Part shown: positions 1 through 8,237 of the stretch, one piece after another
Numbering within the stretch: position 1 is the stretch's first letter
How the letters are laid out: each line of letters begins with the position of its first letter
Origin: Gloeothece verrucosa PCC 7822
GTDB taxonomy: Bacteria > Cyanobacteriota > Cyanobacteriia > Cyanobacteriales > Microcystaceae
Assembly (NCBI RefSeq): GCF_000147335.1
Contig: NC_014501.1
Coordinates: 4,542,001 to 4,606,000 of the forward strand
Reading direction: 5' to 3'
DNA: 64,000 bases
Program-made: the position numbers and the translations under genes
The notes under the pieces: generated by a model
The model's input: the letters and a program-made list of their open reading frames with translations, nothing else
The model's database searches: none
Told to the model about the DNA's origin: nothing

Positions 1-2
1 AG

Positions 3-1421
3 ATGGAACGAGCAAAAACCAAACGAAAACGGGGAGTTATTCTGACCTCTGCGGGTTTAAAGCGTTTGCAAGCGGCAATTCTAGCTGTAGAGATAGCAGA
101 AAATCATGGTCAGCGCTTCACACTCGAAGAACTAAGCGCACGGATTAATATTTCTCCCAAAACCTTAAGTCGATTATGGTCATTAAAAGCCAGTGTGGAT
201 CACAGAACGCTGAAATTATGTTTTAGCGCCTTTAATTTGGAATTGGAGAGTGCAGATTACAATATTAGCAGCGATCTCGATAAAATCAGTACAGATGATC
301 TGATTTGGGGCAACTCTCTTGACGAACAAGACATAGACTTTTTTGAATCTAGGCGTGAACACTCTTTTAGTGTAAAAGAATCTGATAATTTAACTTATAC
401 TGTATCATTCCCCGATGGGCCCATTGCTTTCGATTCTCCTCTATATATCGAACGCCCACCTATTGAAAAATTAGCTTATCAAGAAATCAATCAAAGAGGC
501 TGTGTGCTGCGAATTCGGGCCCCAAAAGAAATGGGAAAAAGTTCTTTAGTAGTAAGACTATTAGCTTTGGCAAAACAGCAACACTATTACACAGTAAAAC
601 TTAATTGTAATCAAATTGATTATAATCATCTCACCGATTTAAATAAATTTTTACGGTGTTTTTGTAACGGAGTTGCCAAGGAATTAGGGATTGAACCTAA
701 ATTAGATGACAATTGGGATGAAGAAATTGGCAGTAAGTTAAGTTGCACTTTTTATTTCAAAAACTACTTGCTCAAGCAGATCAATCATCCCCTAATTTTG
801 GTACTAGAAGAAGTAGATTGCCTTTTTGAATATCCTCAACTGGCTCAAGAATTTTTTCCTTTGTTACGCTCATGGTATGAAGAAGCCCGACGAGATACAG
901 ACTGGCAAAAACTAAGATTAATTGTCGTTTATTCTACAGAAGCTTATATATCGATAGACCTCAACCGCTCTCCCTTTAACGTCGGTTTACCCTTGCGTTT
1001 GCCAGAATTTACGCGGCAACAGATACAAGAATTAGCGAAACGATATGGACTAGACTGGTATTCCACTCAAGAGGCTTCTCAACTCATGTCAGTAGTAGGA
1101 GGACATCCATTATTGATTCAAATTACCTTATATTACATCTGTTCTCAACAAATCCCTTTAAATAATATACTCCAGGAGGCGCTTGTCAACGGAGGGATTT
1201 ACCGTTATCATTTATGGCGACATTGGGTGAAACTGCAAGAAAATCCTTCTCTCCTTGAAGCTTATGCCAAAGTTGTCAGGGCACAAACCAGTATTTCTCT
1301 AAATCCGCTTGAAACTTACAAACTTGAAAGTTTAGGATTAATCACATATAAAGGTAATAATGTCATACCAAGTTGTGAACTTTACCGTAATTATTTTCTA
1401 AGGCAATTATCGAAAAATTAG
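3..1421 (+). CDS. HTH-like region plus AAA-like (STAND-type) ATPase, possibly 5' partial
   Basis: The 472-residue protein has an N-terminal region (about residues 12-85) with a helix-turn-helix look: a rule of the form TLEELSARINIS followed by KTLSRLW, a conserved module at the front of many cyanobacterial signalling ATPases. It then has an AAA-like domain related to Pfam AAA_35. The P-loop is APKEMGKSS (residues 173-181). The Walker B strand is LILVLEEVD (264-272), where the usual Asp-Glu pair is Glu-Glu. No membrane segment is visible. The ATG lies only two bases inside the window, so an upstream start cannot be excluded. The next gene follows after 40 bases on the same strand and carries a related ATPase domain, so the two may be co-transcribed. 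The role is inferred to be signalling or biological conflict; no substrate is known. Confidence 0.75.
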   Translation: MERAKTKRKRGVILTSAGLKRLQAAILAVEIAENHGQRFTLEELSARINISPKTLSRLWSLKASVDHRTLKLCFSAFNLELESADYNISSDLDKISTDDLIWGNSLDEQDIDFFESRREHSFSVKESDNLTYTVSFPDGPIAFDSPLYIERPPIEKLAYQEINQRGCVLRIRAPKEMGKSSLVVRLLALAKQQHYYTVKLNCNQIDYNHLTDLNKFLRCFCNGVAKELGIEPKLDDNWDEEIGSKLSCTFYFKNYLLKQINHPLILVLEEVDCLFEYPQLAQEFFPLLRSWYEEARRDTDWQKLRLIVVYSTEAYISIDLNRSPFNVGLPLRLPEFTRQQIQELAKRYGLDWYSTQEASQLMSVVGGHPLLIQITLYYICSQQIPLNNILQEALVNGGIYRYHLWRHWVKLQENPSLLEAYAKVVRAQTSISLNPLETYKLESLGLITYKGNNVIPSCELYRNYFLRQLSKN

Positions 1422-1461
1422 TTTATCGTTATCTCTTACTTTTTTTTAATCACAATGAACA

Positions 1462-4400
1462 ATGAGATATCAGGTTGGTGGCAGTCTCCGATGTGATGAT
1501 CCGACTTATGTTGTTCGTTCCTCAGACGAGCAACTTTATACTGCCCTGAAAGCAGGAGATTTTTGTTATGTTTTAAACTCCCGCCAGATGGGTAAGTCAT
1601 CTTTATTACAACGAACCAGTGATCGTTTAGAAAAAGAAGGTTATCGGTGTGCTTATCTTGATATCACGCGCTTGGGAAGCGAGGAAACAACCCCGATACA
1701 ATGGTATAAAGGAATTATTATCAGTTTATTTTATAGCTTAAATCTAGCAGAACAAATCAATTTTAAAGACTGGTGGGCACAACAAACCGAACTTTCTCCT
1801 GTACAACGCCTCCATCAATTCGTTGAACATCTTCTACTACCTGGGGTGAACAGCGAGCGCATTTTCATCTTCATCGATGAGATTGATAGTTTACTCAGTT
1901 TAAAATTTTCTGTCAATGACTTTTTTGCTTGGATTCGTCATTGTTATAACTTACGGGCACAAAACCCCAACTTTAAGCGCTTGAGCTTTGCCTTATTTGG
2001 AGTCGCGAGTCCTTCGGACCTGATCGCCGACAAACGCCGAACCCCCTTTAACATTGGTAAAGCCATCGAACTATATGGTTTTCAACCCCATGAAACCTAT
2101 TCTTTATTACAAGGGTTACAAGGAGTGGTTAGCCAGCCGCAAGTCGTGCTGCAAAAGATTATACACTGGAGTGGCGGACAGCCCTTTCTCACGCAAAAAA
2201 TTTGTAGCTTAGTGGTTCAAGCCGCTTTAGAAGCCAAAGACGGAAGTATTATTCTACCTCGAGGAACAGAAGATTTTTGGGTAGAGCAACTGGTACAAGA
2301 GCGTATTATTCAACACTGGGAATCACAAGACGAACCTGAACACCTACGCACCATCCGCGACCGTATCCTGTTTAATGAAGCCAAAGCCGGACGATTATTA
2401 GGACTTTATCAGCGCATATTACAAGCTGAGGTCGGGGTAAGTCTCGACCTTAAAAATAATCTCCATGAGCTTTCATCGGCTTATCTTTCCGTCGTCGCCG
2501 ATGATAGTAAAGAACAAAGCGACCTCCTATTATCCGGCTTAGTCGAGAAGCATAAAGGTTATCTACGTATCAAAAATCCCATCTACCGACTGGTTTTTAA
2601 TAGCGAATGGGTGACCAAACAACTCGACAACCTCCGCCCTTACTCCCAAACCTTTAATGCTTGGGTCGCCTCAAACTTCCAAGATGAATCCCGTCTGCTG
2701 CGAGGGCAGGCATTAATCGATGCTCAAAACTGGTCACAGGGTAAAAGTCTCAGCGATTTAGATTATCAGTTTTTAGCCGCTAGTCAGCAATGGCAACAAC
2801 GACAAATCCAAATGGCCTTAGAAGCCGCTCGCGCTCAAGAAGCTGAATATCGGCTCGCGCAGGAAAAAAAAACGGCTAAATTCCAAAGACTTATCCTAAT
2901 TGCTGTAGGAATCGGCTTAATCGTTTCTAGCGCCTTAAGCCTAGTAATTTTTCAACTCTATAGTCAAACCTTAAAAAGTGAACAACAAGCTAGAGTTAGC
3001 GAAATTAAAGCGCTAGTTTCCTCTTCAGAGGGGCTATTTGCCTCGAATCGCCGCTTAGATGCTCTGATCGAAGCCATCAAAGCCAAAGAAAGATTACAAA
3101 AACTCGGCAGCGTCAGCCCAAAGCTTGATAGTCAGGTAACCCATGTATTGCGCGATGCGATATATGGAGCCGATGAATATAATCGTTTTTGGGGACATAA
3201 AGCGGCGGTTTTAGCCGTGGCCGTCAGTCCTGACAGTTCTATCATTGCCTCAGCCAGTGTGGACCAAACCGTCAAGCTTTGGGGAAGGGATGGAACATTA
3301 TACGCCAGCTTAAGCGGTCATCACGCCATTGTTAGAGCCGTCAATTTTAGCCCTGACGGTCAACTGCTGGTTTCTGGAGACGACAACGGCAAAATGCTCC
3401 TCTGGAAACGAAACCCAGACCGGACATACCATCTTTTTAAGACCATTCAAGCTCATCAAGGAGGGATTTGGGGAATTGCCTGGAGTGGAGATGGTAAAAC
3501 TATCGCTTCTGCGAGTTTCGACAAAACCGTCAAACTCTGGAAGCGAGACTGTAGCTTAGTCATCACCTTTGCCGGTTACAGATCACCGTTTTGGGGAGTG
3601 GCCTTTAGTCCAGATAATCAGATCGTGGCTGCCGCTAGTCTAGATAGAACCGTAAAACTCTGGAAACGAGACAGCACCGGTTGGCAAGCCAAACCCTTGC
3701 AAACGCTTTCTGGTCATAACGGTTGGGTGGCCGGTGTGGCTTTTAGCCCTGACAGCAAGATGCTTGCTTCCTCGAGCGAAGATAAAACCGTCAAGCTTTG
3801 GCAGCGAGACGACACAGACAAAACTTATCACCTCTTGAAAACCCTCAGCGGCCACACGGCCGGTATTTGGGGCGTGGCCTTTAGTCCAGATCGGCGCACC
3901 TTGGCTTCTGCGAGTCTCGATAAAACCATTAAACTTTGGAGCATCGATGGCACAGAACTTAGAACCCTCCGAGGACACAGTACATCTGTTTGGGGCGTGA
4001 CCTGGAGTCCTGATGGGAGTTTTATCGCCTCGGCGGGAACAGAAAATCTCGTTAAATTGTGGCAAAGTGAGAACCCATTCCAAAAAACGATGGTCGCTCA
4101 TCAAGCCGGAACTTGGTCAGTGGCCATCAGTCCCGACAGTTCTATGATAGTTACCCTCAGTCACGAAAATACCACTAAACTGTGGAGCCGCTCCGGTCAA
4201 TTACTGAAAACTTTTCCCAGTTTGCGAGCCACCATTTCTGGGATTTCCTTTACTGAGGAGTCCAGAGTGATCGCTTTTGCTGACGAAGATAATACCGTAT
4301 ACTTTTGGCAGCCGGACGGAACGAGTGCGGCTACTTATCAAGACCCTAATAAAAATCTGTTGACAGTGGCTTTGAGTCCGGACCAAAAAACCTTAGCTAC

Positions 4401-5046
4401 AGCCTATTTGAATAGAACCATTCAACTCAGGCAGGGCAATTTTTCTCGCTCAAAACCGAAAATTCTCAGAGGACATCAAGCAGAAATTTGGCAACTGAAA
4501 TTTAGTCCAGATAGCCGCCTATTGGCCTCAGCGAGTAGCGATGGTACCGCTAAACTATGGACTCGGGAGGGAAAATTATTCAGAACCCTGGCCGGTCATA
4601 CCTCTGCGGTTTGGGGAGTGGCCTTTAGTCGTGATGGTCAAATGATCGCCACCGGCAGTGGGGACAATCGAGTTAAACTCTGGAATCTAGAGGGCAAACT
4701 CTTGAAAACATTCATCGGTCATCAGGCGGCGGTTTGGGGGGTGGATTTTAGTCCCGACGGAAAAATTATTGCTTCTGGAAGCGTTGACACGACAATAAAA
4801 CTTTGGAAACCGGATGGTACAGAATTAACCACCCTCAGCGGCCATACTGCTGCCGTTAGAGCCATCGCTATCAGTCCAGATGGGGCTTTTCTCGCCTCAG
4901 TGGGAGATGATAACAGCCTCATTCTCTGGAATTTGCCGCGAATTCTCCATTTAGAGCCGCTTAGAGCGGCTTGCCACTTAGTACAGGATTATTTAAAAAC
5001 TAATTTAACACTCGAACCCAGTGAGCGGGCTATATGCCATCAGTAG
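1462..5046 (+). CDS. AAA-like domain protein with transmembrane segment and 14 WD40 repeats
   Basis: This 1194-residue protein starts with an AAA_35-type NTPase domain: Walker A SRQMGKSSL (about 40-48) and Walker B IFIFIDEID (134-142). A likely coiled-coil and a hydrophobic transmembrane segment follow at about 474-500. The C-terminal half, about 572-1155, holds 14 WD40 repeats with the pattern GHxxxVWGVAFSPDG...ASxSxDxTVKLW, enough for two seven-bladed propellers. Repeats 8 to 10 are the most diverged. The architecture is that of cyanobacterial WD40-NTPase fusions, thought to act as membrane-tethered sensors or scaffolds. The propellers are probably ligand- or partner-binding, and the NTPase a switch. 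It follows a smaller protein with a related ATPase domain. Several long open frames on the other strand here are shadows of the repetitive WD40 codons. Confidence 0.9.
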   Translation: MRYQVGGSLRCDDPTYVVRSSDEQLYTALKAGDFCYVLNSRQMGKSSLLQRTSDRLEKEGYRCAYLDITRLGSEETTPIQWYKGIIISLFYSLNLAEQINFKDWWAQQTELSPVQRLHQFVEHLLLPGVNSERIFIFIDEIDSLLSLKFSVNDFFAWIRHCYNLRAQNPNFKRLSFALFGVASPSDLIADKRRTPFNIGKAIELYGFQPHETYSLLQGLQGVVSQPQVVLQKIIHWSGGQPFLTQKICSLVVQAALEAKDGSIILPRGTEDFWVEQLVQERIIQHWESQDEPEHLRTIRDRILFNEAKAGRLLGLYQRILQAEVGVSLDLKNNLHELSSAYLSVVADDSKEQSDLLLSGLVEKHKGYLRIKNPIYRLVFNSEWVTKQLDNLRPYSQTFNAWVASNFQDESRLLRGQALIDAQNWSQGKSLSDLDYQFLAASQQWQQRQIQMALEAARAQEAEYRLAQEKKTAKFQRLILIAVGIGLIVSSALSLVIFQLYSQTLKSEQQARVSEIKALVSSSEGLFASNRRLDALIEAIKAKERLQKLGSVSPKLDSQVTHVLRDAIYGADEYNRFWGHKAAVLAVAVSPDSSIIASASVDQTVKLWGRDGTLYASLSGHHAIVRAVNFSPDGQLLVSGDDNGKMLLWKRNPDRTYHLFKTIQAHQGGIWGIAWSGDGKTIASASFDKTVKLWKRDCSLVITFAGYRSPFWGVAFSPDNQIVAAASLDRTVKLWKRDSTGWQAKPLQTLSGHNGWVAGVAFSPDSKMLASSSEDKTVKLWQRDDTDKTYHLLKTLSGHTAGIWGVAFSPDRRTLASASLDKTIKLWSIDGTELRTLRGHSTSVWGVTWSPDGSFIASAGTENLVKLWQSENPFQKTMVAHQAGTWSVAISPDSSMIVTLSHENTTKLWSRSGQLLKTFPSLRATISGISFTEESRVIAFADEDNTVYFWQPDGTSAATYQDPNKNLLTVALSPDQKTLATAYLNRTIQLRQGNFSRSKPKILRGHQAEIWQLKFSPDSRLLASASSDGTAKLWTREGKLFRTLAGHTSAVWGVAFSRDGQMIATGSGDNRVKLWNLEGKLLKTFIGHQAAVWGVDFSPDGKIIASGSVDTTIKLWKPDGTELTTLSGHTAAVRAIAISPDGAFLASVGDDNSLILWNLPRILHLEPLRAACHLVQDYLKTNLTLEPSERAICHQ

Positions 5047-5448
5047 GTCGACAAAACTATAGTTAACTTCTTGCCTAGTTAAGATATAACAATGATTTTG
5101 AGCTTAACTGTCTTAACTGTCCTCTGAAAAAATTTCTTAAATGTCTTATCTTTCCTTGCTTTTTTCCGATGAGGGAGAGATGATAGATACAGCATCTTGA
5201 GAGGAGCGATTAAGCAATCAATTTATGCTTTGCTATCGCGCTTTTCAGACAGTCAAATAATGATTAACAGGCTCTACTTTCTTGCAGATTAAGTATGCGT
5301 AGGGTACAGTAAGCCGAGCAATCGCTTTTAGTGATTTGTCTTGGCATATTTTAGGCAGTTCAGGCTAATCATTCTGTCAAACTTACCCTACTGCATTCTT
5401 ATTTACCCATGTCAAAAACTCTAACCTTTACATCAGCTAGAAAATTGT
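5047..5448. other. Intergenic spacer without recognisable gene
   Basis: About 400 bases after the WD40 gene contain no open frame with coding character. They are AT-rich, and I see no clear terminator, tRNA or repeat shared with the rest of the window. A decayed small gene begins immediately after it. Confidence 0.5.
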
Positions 5449-5670
5449 ATGGACCTAACAACTTTTATTGAAAGTAAGTTCAACAAATACGCCCAAAAAA
5501 TTGTCACAGGCGGCTAAAAATCTGATGAACTTGCCTTTGGATAGATTAGCTTTTATCTATCCCTACGTCGAGTATTAAGCACGCCGCCAGATATCGGCCT
5601 GGTAGATGCTATCAACGACACCCTGCAAGAATTGAAGATTCTTGAGCCTGGAAAAACCTTCTACAAATAG
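5449..5670 (+). pseudogene. Decayed small gene with two in-frame stop codons
   Basis: One continuous frame of 74 codons runs from an ATG at 5449 to a TAG at 5668-5670. It is interrupted only by TAA at 5515 and TAG at 5542. Both halves read like protein: MDLTTFIESKFNKYAQKI at the start and DIGLVDAINDTLQELKIL near the end. Frame maintenance through the whole length argues that this was once a functional small protein gene that has acquired nonsense mutations. I do not recognise the family. An alternative is chance open sequence, as the frame is short. Confidence 0.4.
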
Positions 5671-5833
5671 TTGTTGATGACAGGAGTAACTGCATTGAAC
5701 TATTTTGTGACTGTCTAAATTAATCGATCAATTCTAGAATTAAATTTTTTTTGTTAATTCTAGGATCACAAGTCACAATTTTCGTTAGAACCATCACACA
5801 ATTCACGAGAATATATAAGAGGAGAATCAAATA

Positions 5834-6253
5834 ATGGTTACTTTAGCAGCTAATACAGATTTAGTTGTCGATAGTGTTAAAAATGCCTATCAGCTTAACC
5901 AAAACCAAATTCAAGAAATCGAGCGTAAGGGTGCAACAGCCGATTTAGAAAAAGGAATTTACGTTATTCGCATTAAAGACGGTTATTTTGATTATGTGAA
6001 AGATACTAACGATGTAGAGAATGAACCTCTAGTTCTACTTTGGATTTATGGCGGTAAGTTCAAGAACTTAAAAACTAATAAGCAAGTTAAGGCCTCTTGG
6101 TCAAGTTTAAATGGTTATGACGATACCATTACCTTAGCTGTATCAGAACCGGCAAAAGTTACGGCGTTTTTCTTTGATACCGAAGTTAAAGATAACGCGG
6201 GAAATGTAACTATTTCCGTCATTAAAGTCGACGAGTATCGTGAGTTTAATTAA
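5834..6253 (+). CDS. Hypothetical small beta-rich protein
   Basis: The 139-residue protein is soluble, with no signal peptide or membrane segment. After a short helical N-terminus (residues 15-35) comes an alternating hydrophobic pattern typical of a beta-sandwich: segments GIYVIRIKDGYFDY, LVLLWIYGGKF, TITLAVSEPAKVTAFFFDT and VTISVIKV. The start is supported by the purine-rich ribosome site AGAGGAGAA about nine bases upstream. It stands alone between a decayed gene and a convergent PilZ-like gene. I recognise the overall style from cyanobacterial hypothetical proteins but cannot assign a family or function. Confidence 0.7.
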   Translation: MVTLAANTDLVVDSVKNAYQLNQNQIQEIERKGATADLEKGIYVIRIKDGYFDYVKDTNDVENEPLVLLWIYGGKFKNLKTNKQVKASWSSLNGYDDTITLAVSEPAKVTAFFFDTEVKDNAGNVTISVIKVDEYREFN

Positions 6254-6384
6254 ACTCACATCACTGGGTTATATTTTTTAGCTGAGTATGTTAGTGCGAG
6301 AGTTTAATCATAAGTAAGTTAATCTCTCGCTTTCCCTATTGATTACCTATAGAGATATGTATTTATGTCCGACTAATTATAGTA

Positions 6385-6732
6385 TTATTTGTCCTTAAGA
6401 TATTCAATTCCTAAGCGATAAATATTTTTTTCTAAATGTTTAGTCCAAATAATTTGAGCCTGTAAAATTCCTAATTGAGGAAATGTGACGTTAATTTTTT
6501 GACCAGGAAAAGGAGAAGAATTACTGTTTATTAATAATTCATTGCCGCCAATTGAGCTATTAATAATCAAAGCAAATAAAGAACAAGTAGTATTTTCATT
6601 AGCATCGAGTAAATCTATTTGAGTTACTCCTCCCTGTTCTAATGTATAACGCAGATGTTTTCTTAAGTCTTCAGTGGTGTTGATCATTTCAGTCATTCCT
6701 CCCCATAGGGTTTTAAGTCCATCGAGAACCAT
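6385..6732 (-). CDS. PilZ-like domain protein (putative)
   Basis: The protein is 115 residues. The second half (about 62-112) has the PilZ-like layout: GQKINVTFPQLGILQAQIIWTKH followed by a closing strand YRLGIEYL, the pattern of a PilZ beta-barrel ending in Gly-rich strands. The canonical RxxxR and (D/N)xSxxG c-di-GMP motifs are not clear; residues 49-63 hold only a weak equivalent. It may be a non-binding PilZ relative. A shorter start at the internal methionine of MTEMIN is possible. A large GGDEF/EAL protein lies at the far end of the window, but no direct link is implied. It is a single gene with no operon partner. Confidence 0.6.
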   Translation of the reverse strand: MVLDGLKTLWGGMTEMINTTEDLRKHLRYTLEQGGVTQIDLLDANENTTCSLFALIINSSIGGNELLINSNSSPFPGQKINVTFPQLGILQAQIIWTKHLEKNIYRLGIEYLKDK

Positions 6733-7006
6733 TTAGTTTATCCAGATATCGCGTTGCTCAATTCGATGAAATACAGATCTAATGTTTTAGAGAACAGCCA
6801 ATAACAGAGTCGTACCTCACCTATTTAAGAATTGGTATACAGATACTTACTAGGTATAGCAAAATTTTTCTGCTTTAATCGAAAATTGCAACAATTCGTT
6901 ATTATAGGTCATCCTGAGTCAATTACGGCAAAAAGCAAAAGGCAATCTGCACTCTTGCTGGGGATGGGGAAAGGAATTTACCCGGAAGCCTGAATTTTAT
7001 AGATGT

Positions 7007-7204
7007 TTAAATACTTTGCCAAAGTTCAATTTTAGGCAGTTGCTCTAACTCTAAACTTTCAAAAGGAGGCCAACTTTTTTGCTGTTGCTCGAAGTAATCC
7101 TCCGCTTCGGGATCGGCAGGATTCCAGGGATAAAAATTCTCCTCTTGAAGTAAAATAGCTATCATTTCCTCTTCGTACTCATTAACAATTGGCATTTTCA
7201 TCAA
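7007..7204 (-). CDS. Hypothetical small acidic protein
   Basis: This 65-residue product is rich in Glu, Gln, Pro and Trp: NFYPWNPADPEAEDYFEQ in the middle and a SWPPFESLELEQLPKIEL tail. No known domain is recognisable. On the minus strand the ATG is preceded by AGGTTG, and a second ATG follows at once, so the true start may be one or two codons downstream. The amino-acid composition is plausible for a real short protein, since acidic small proteins of this type are common in cyanobacteria. It has no neighbours on the same strand close enough to suggest an operon. Confidence 0.5.
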   Translation of the reverse strand: MMKMPIVNEYEEEMIAILLQEENFYPWNPADPEAEDYFEQQQKSWPPFESLELEQLPKIELWQSI

Positions 7205-7289
7205 CCTCTAATTAGCTGCTAATTATCACATTAAAATAAAATAAAAGCTTTTACTTCCTCCTTATGTTTCACCCAATCAGATGAAACAA

Positions 7290-7492
7290 CTGTTTCCTTT
7301 TGGAGAGGTTTGGGAGCCGCTCATCACTAGGACAGTTGAAAAACTGTCCACCTTGAGGAACCCAGGTGGGAGCGTGACATATAGTTATATTAAAAAGACA
7401 AATTTAAATAATTTGTGTGTGGGGAGAAAATTACAGAAGCCTCTGAGGTCGAAACAAGGAAAGACTTCGATGTGCTTCTGTGTTTTTATTTT
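7290..7492 (+). ncRNA. Candidate structured non-coding RNA with terminal hairpin
   Basis: The interval contains several consecutive stem-loops. GACAGTT/AACTGTC with a GAAA loop is at 7331-7348. CCACCT/AGGTGG is at 7348-7369. ACAAATT/AATTTGT lies around 7398-7416. The last and strongest is ACAGAAGC (7433-7440) pairing with GCTTCTGT (7474-7481), with an inner TCGAA/TTCGA stem and an ACAAGGAAAGAC loop, followed by GTTTTTATTTT. The last hairpin plus U-tract looks like a terminator. The purine-rich GAAAC/GGAAA loop is loosely reminiscent of the cyanobacterial Yfr2 (Cyano-1) RNAs, but I cannot confirm membership. The short frame crossing it has no protein-like character. The exact 5' end is unknown. 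Confidence 0.45.
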
Positions 7493-7764
7493 AAAATCCT
7501 AAAAAAATATAATATTGTATCTGATCATTCATCTGGCCGGAGATTGTCGAATATAATAGAGCCAAGTTACTTGCAACAAAATTATCTGTGCTAAAGGGTA
7601 GAGGAGTGTATAAAATTTTCGCGCAGATAAATTAATTTCGGATGGAGACTCTTGATTAGTAAAAGAGTACCATTGAAAAATTTTGCTGAGATAGAACGAT
7701 AAATCTCAACAAGCTTGAAGTCAATTGAATTAAGTTGATAGAAATAATTAGGAGTGTTTTGAGC

Positions 7765-8163
7765 ATGAAAGAGCAATATACAAAAGTCGTTATTATAGGC
7801 TTAATTGCTATAACAATAGAGATTTTTACGGGTTCACGTCCTTTAGGGGCATCTGAAATCCCGTCGACTTCAGTAGAAGAAACACCCGTTATTTCTGTTG
7901 AAAACGTTAAACCCTTAGAAACCCCGAGCGGCACTCAAAAAGATTTAGGAGAAATTAGCGGCAACAATAACAACCAATGGTGGGGAATGGGAGGAGATAA
8001 CAACAGTTCAGACATCTCTGAAGGCTCTATCTATCAAGTCAATGATAAAAGCAAGCCAGATGTAGCTTCTCCTAATTGGCAACAAGAGCAAAAAGACTGG
8101 CAATCAGCAACTCAGGGGGATTATAACCCGCCCTCGTCCAAAATCCCATTTGCTCACTTTTAA
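7765..8163 (+). CDS. Hypothetical exported protein, low complexity
   Basis: From the ATG at 7765 the product has 132 residues. An upstream in-frame alternative start exists at 7735, but the ribosome site TTAGGAG sits ten bases before 7765. Residues 1-30 form a basic start plus hydrophobic core (YTKVVIIGLIAITIEIF), a signal peptide or anchor. The mature part is Ser/Asn/Gln/Pro-rich, with a GNNNNQWWGMGGDNN stretch, and looks intrinsically disordered. No family is recognisable. It lies downstream of the candidate structured RNA and converges on the dihydroorotase gene. Confidence 0.6.
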   Translation: MKEQYTKVVIIGLIAITIEIFTGSRPLGASEIPSTSVEETPVISVENVKPLETPSGTQKDLGEISGNNNNQWWGMGGDNNSSDISEGSIYQVNDKSKPDVASPNWQQEQKDWQSATQGDYNPPSSKIPFAHF

Positions 8164-8237
8164 ATCCCGATAAAAAACCCAAATAGGTACTCCTGAGATT
8201 TTAGGGAAAGCCAAAATGCCAAGAATAAAGGATCGCT

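Noticed and set aside
3640..4104. Open minus-strand frame of 154 codons inside the WD40 gene
   Set aside because: It is the complement of repeated WD40 codons; its composition is not protein-like and the sense frame is clearly coding.
7281..7502. Plus-strand 73-codon frame
   Set aside because: It crosses several exact hairpins and has an unlikely amino-acid mix; a structured RNA explains the sequence better.
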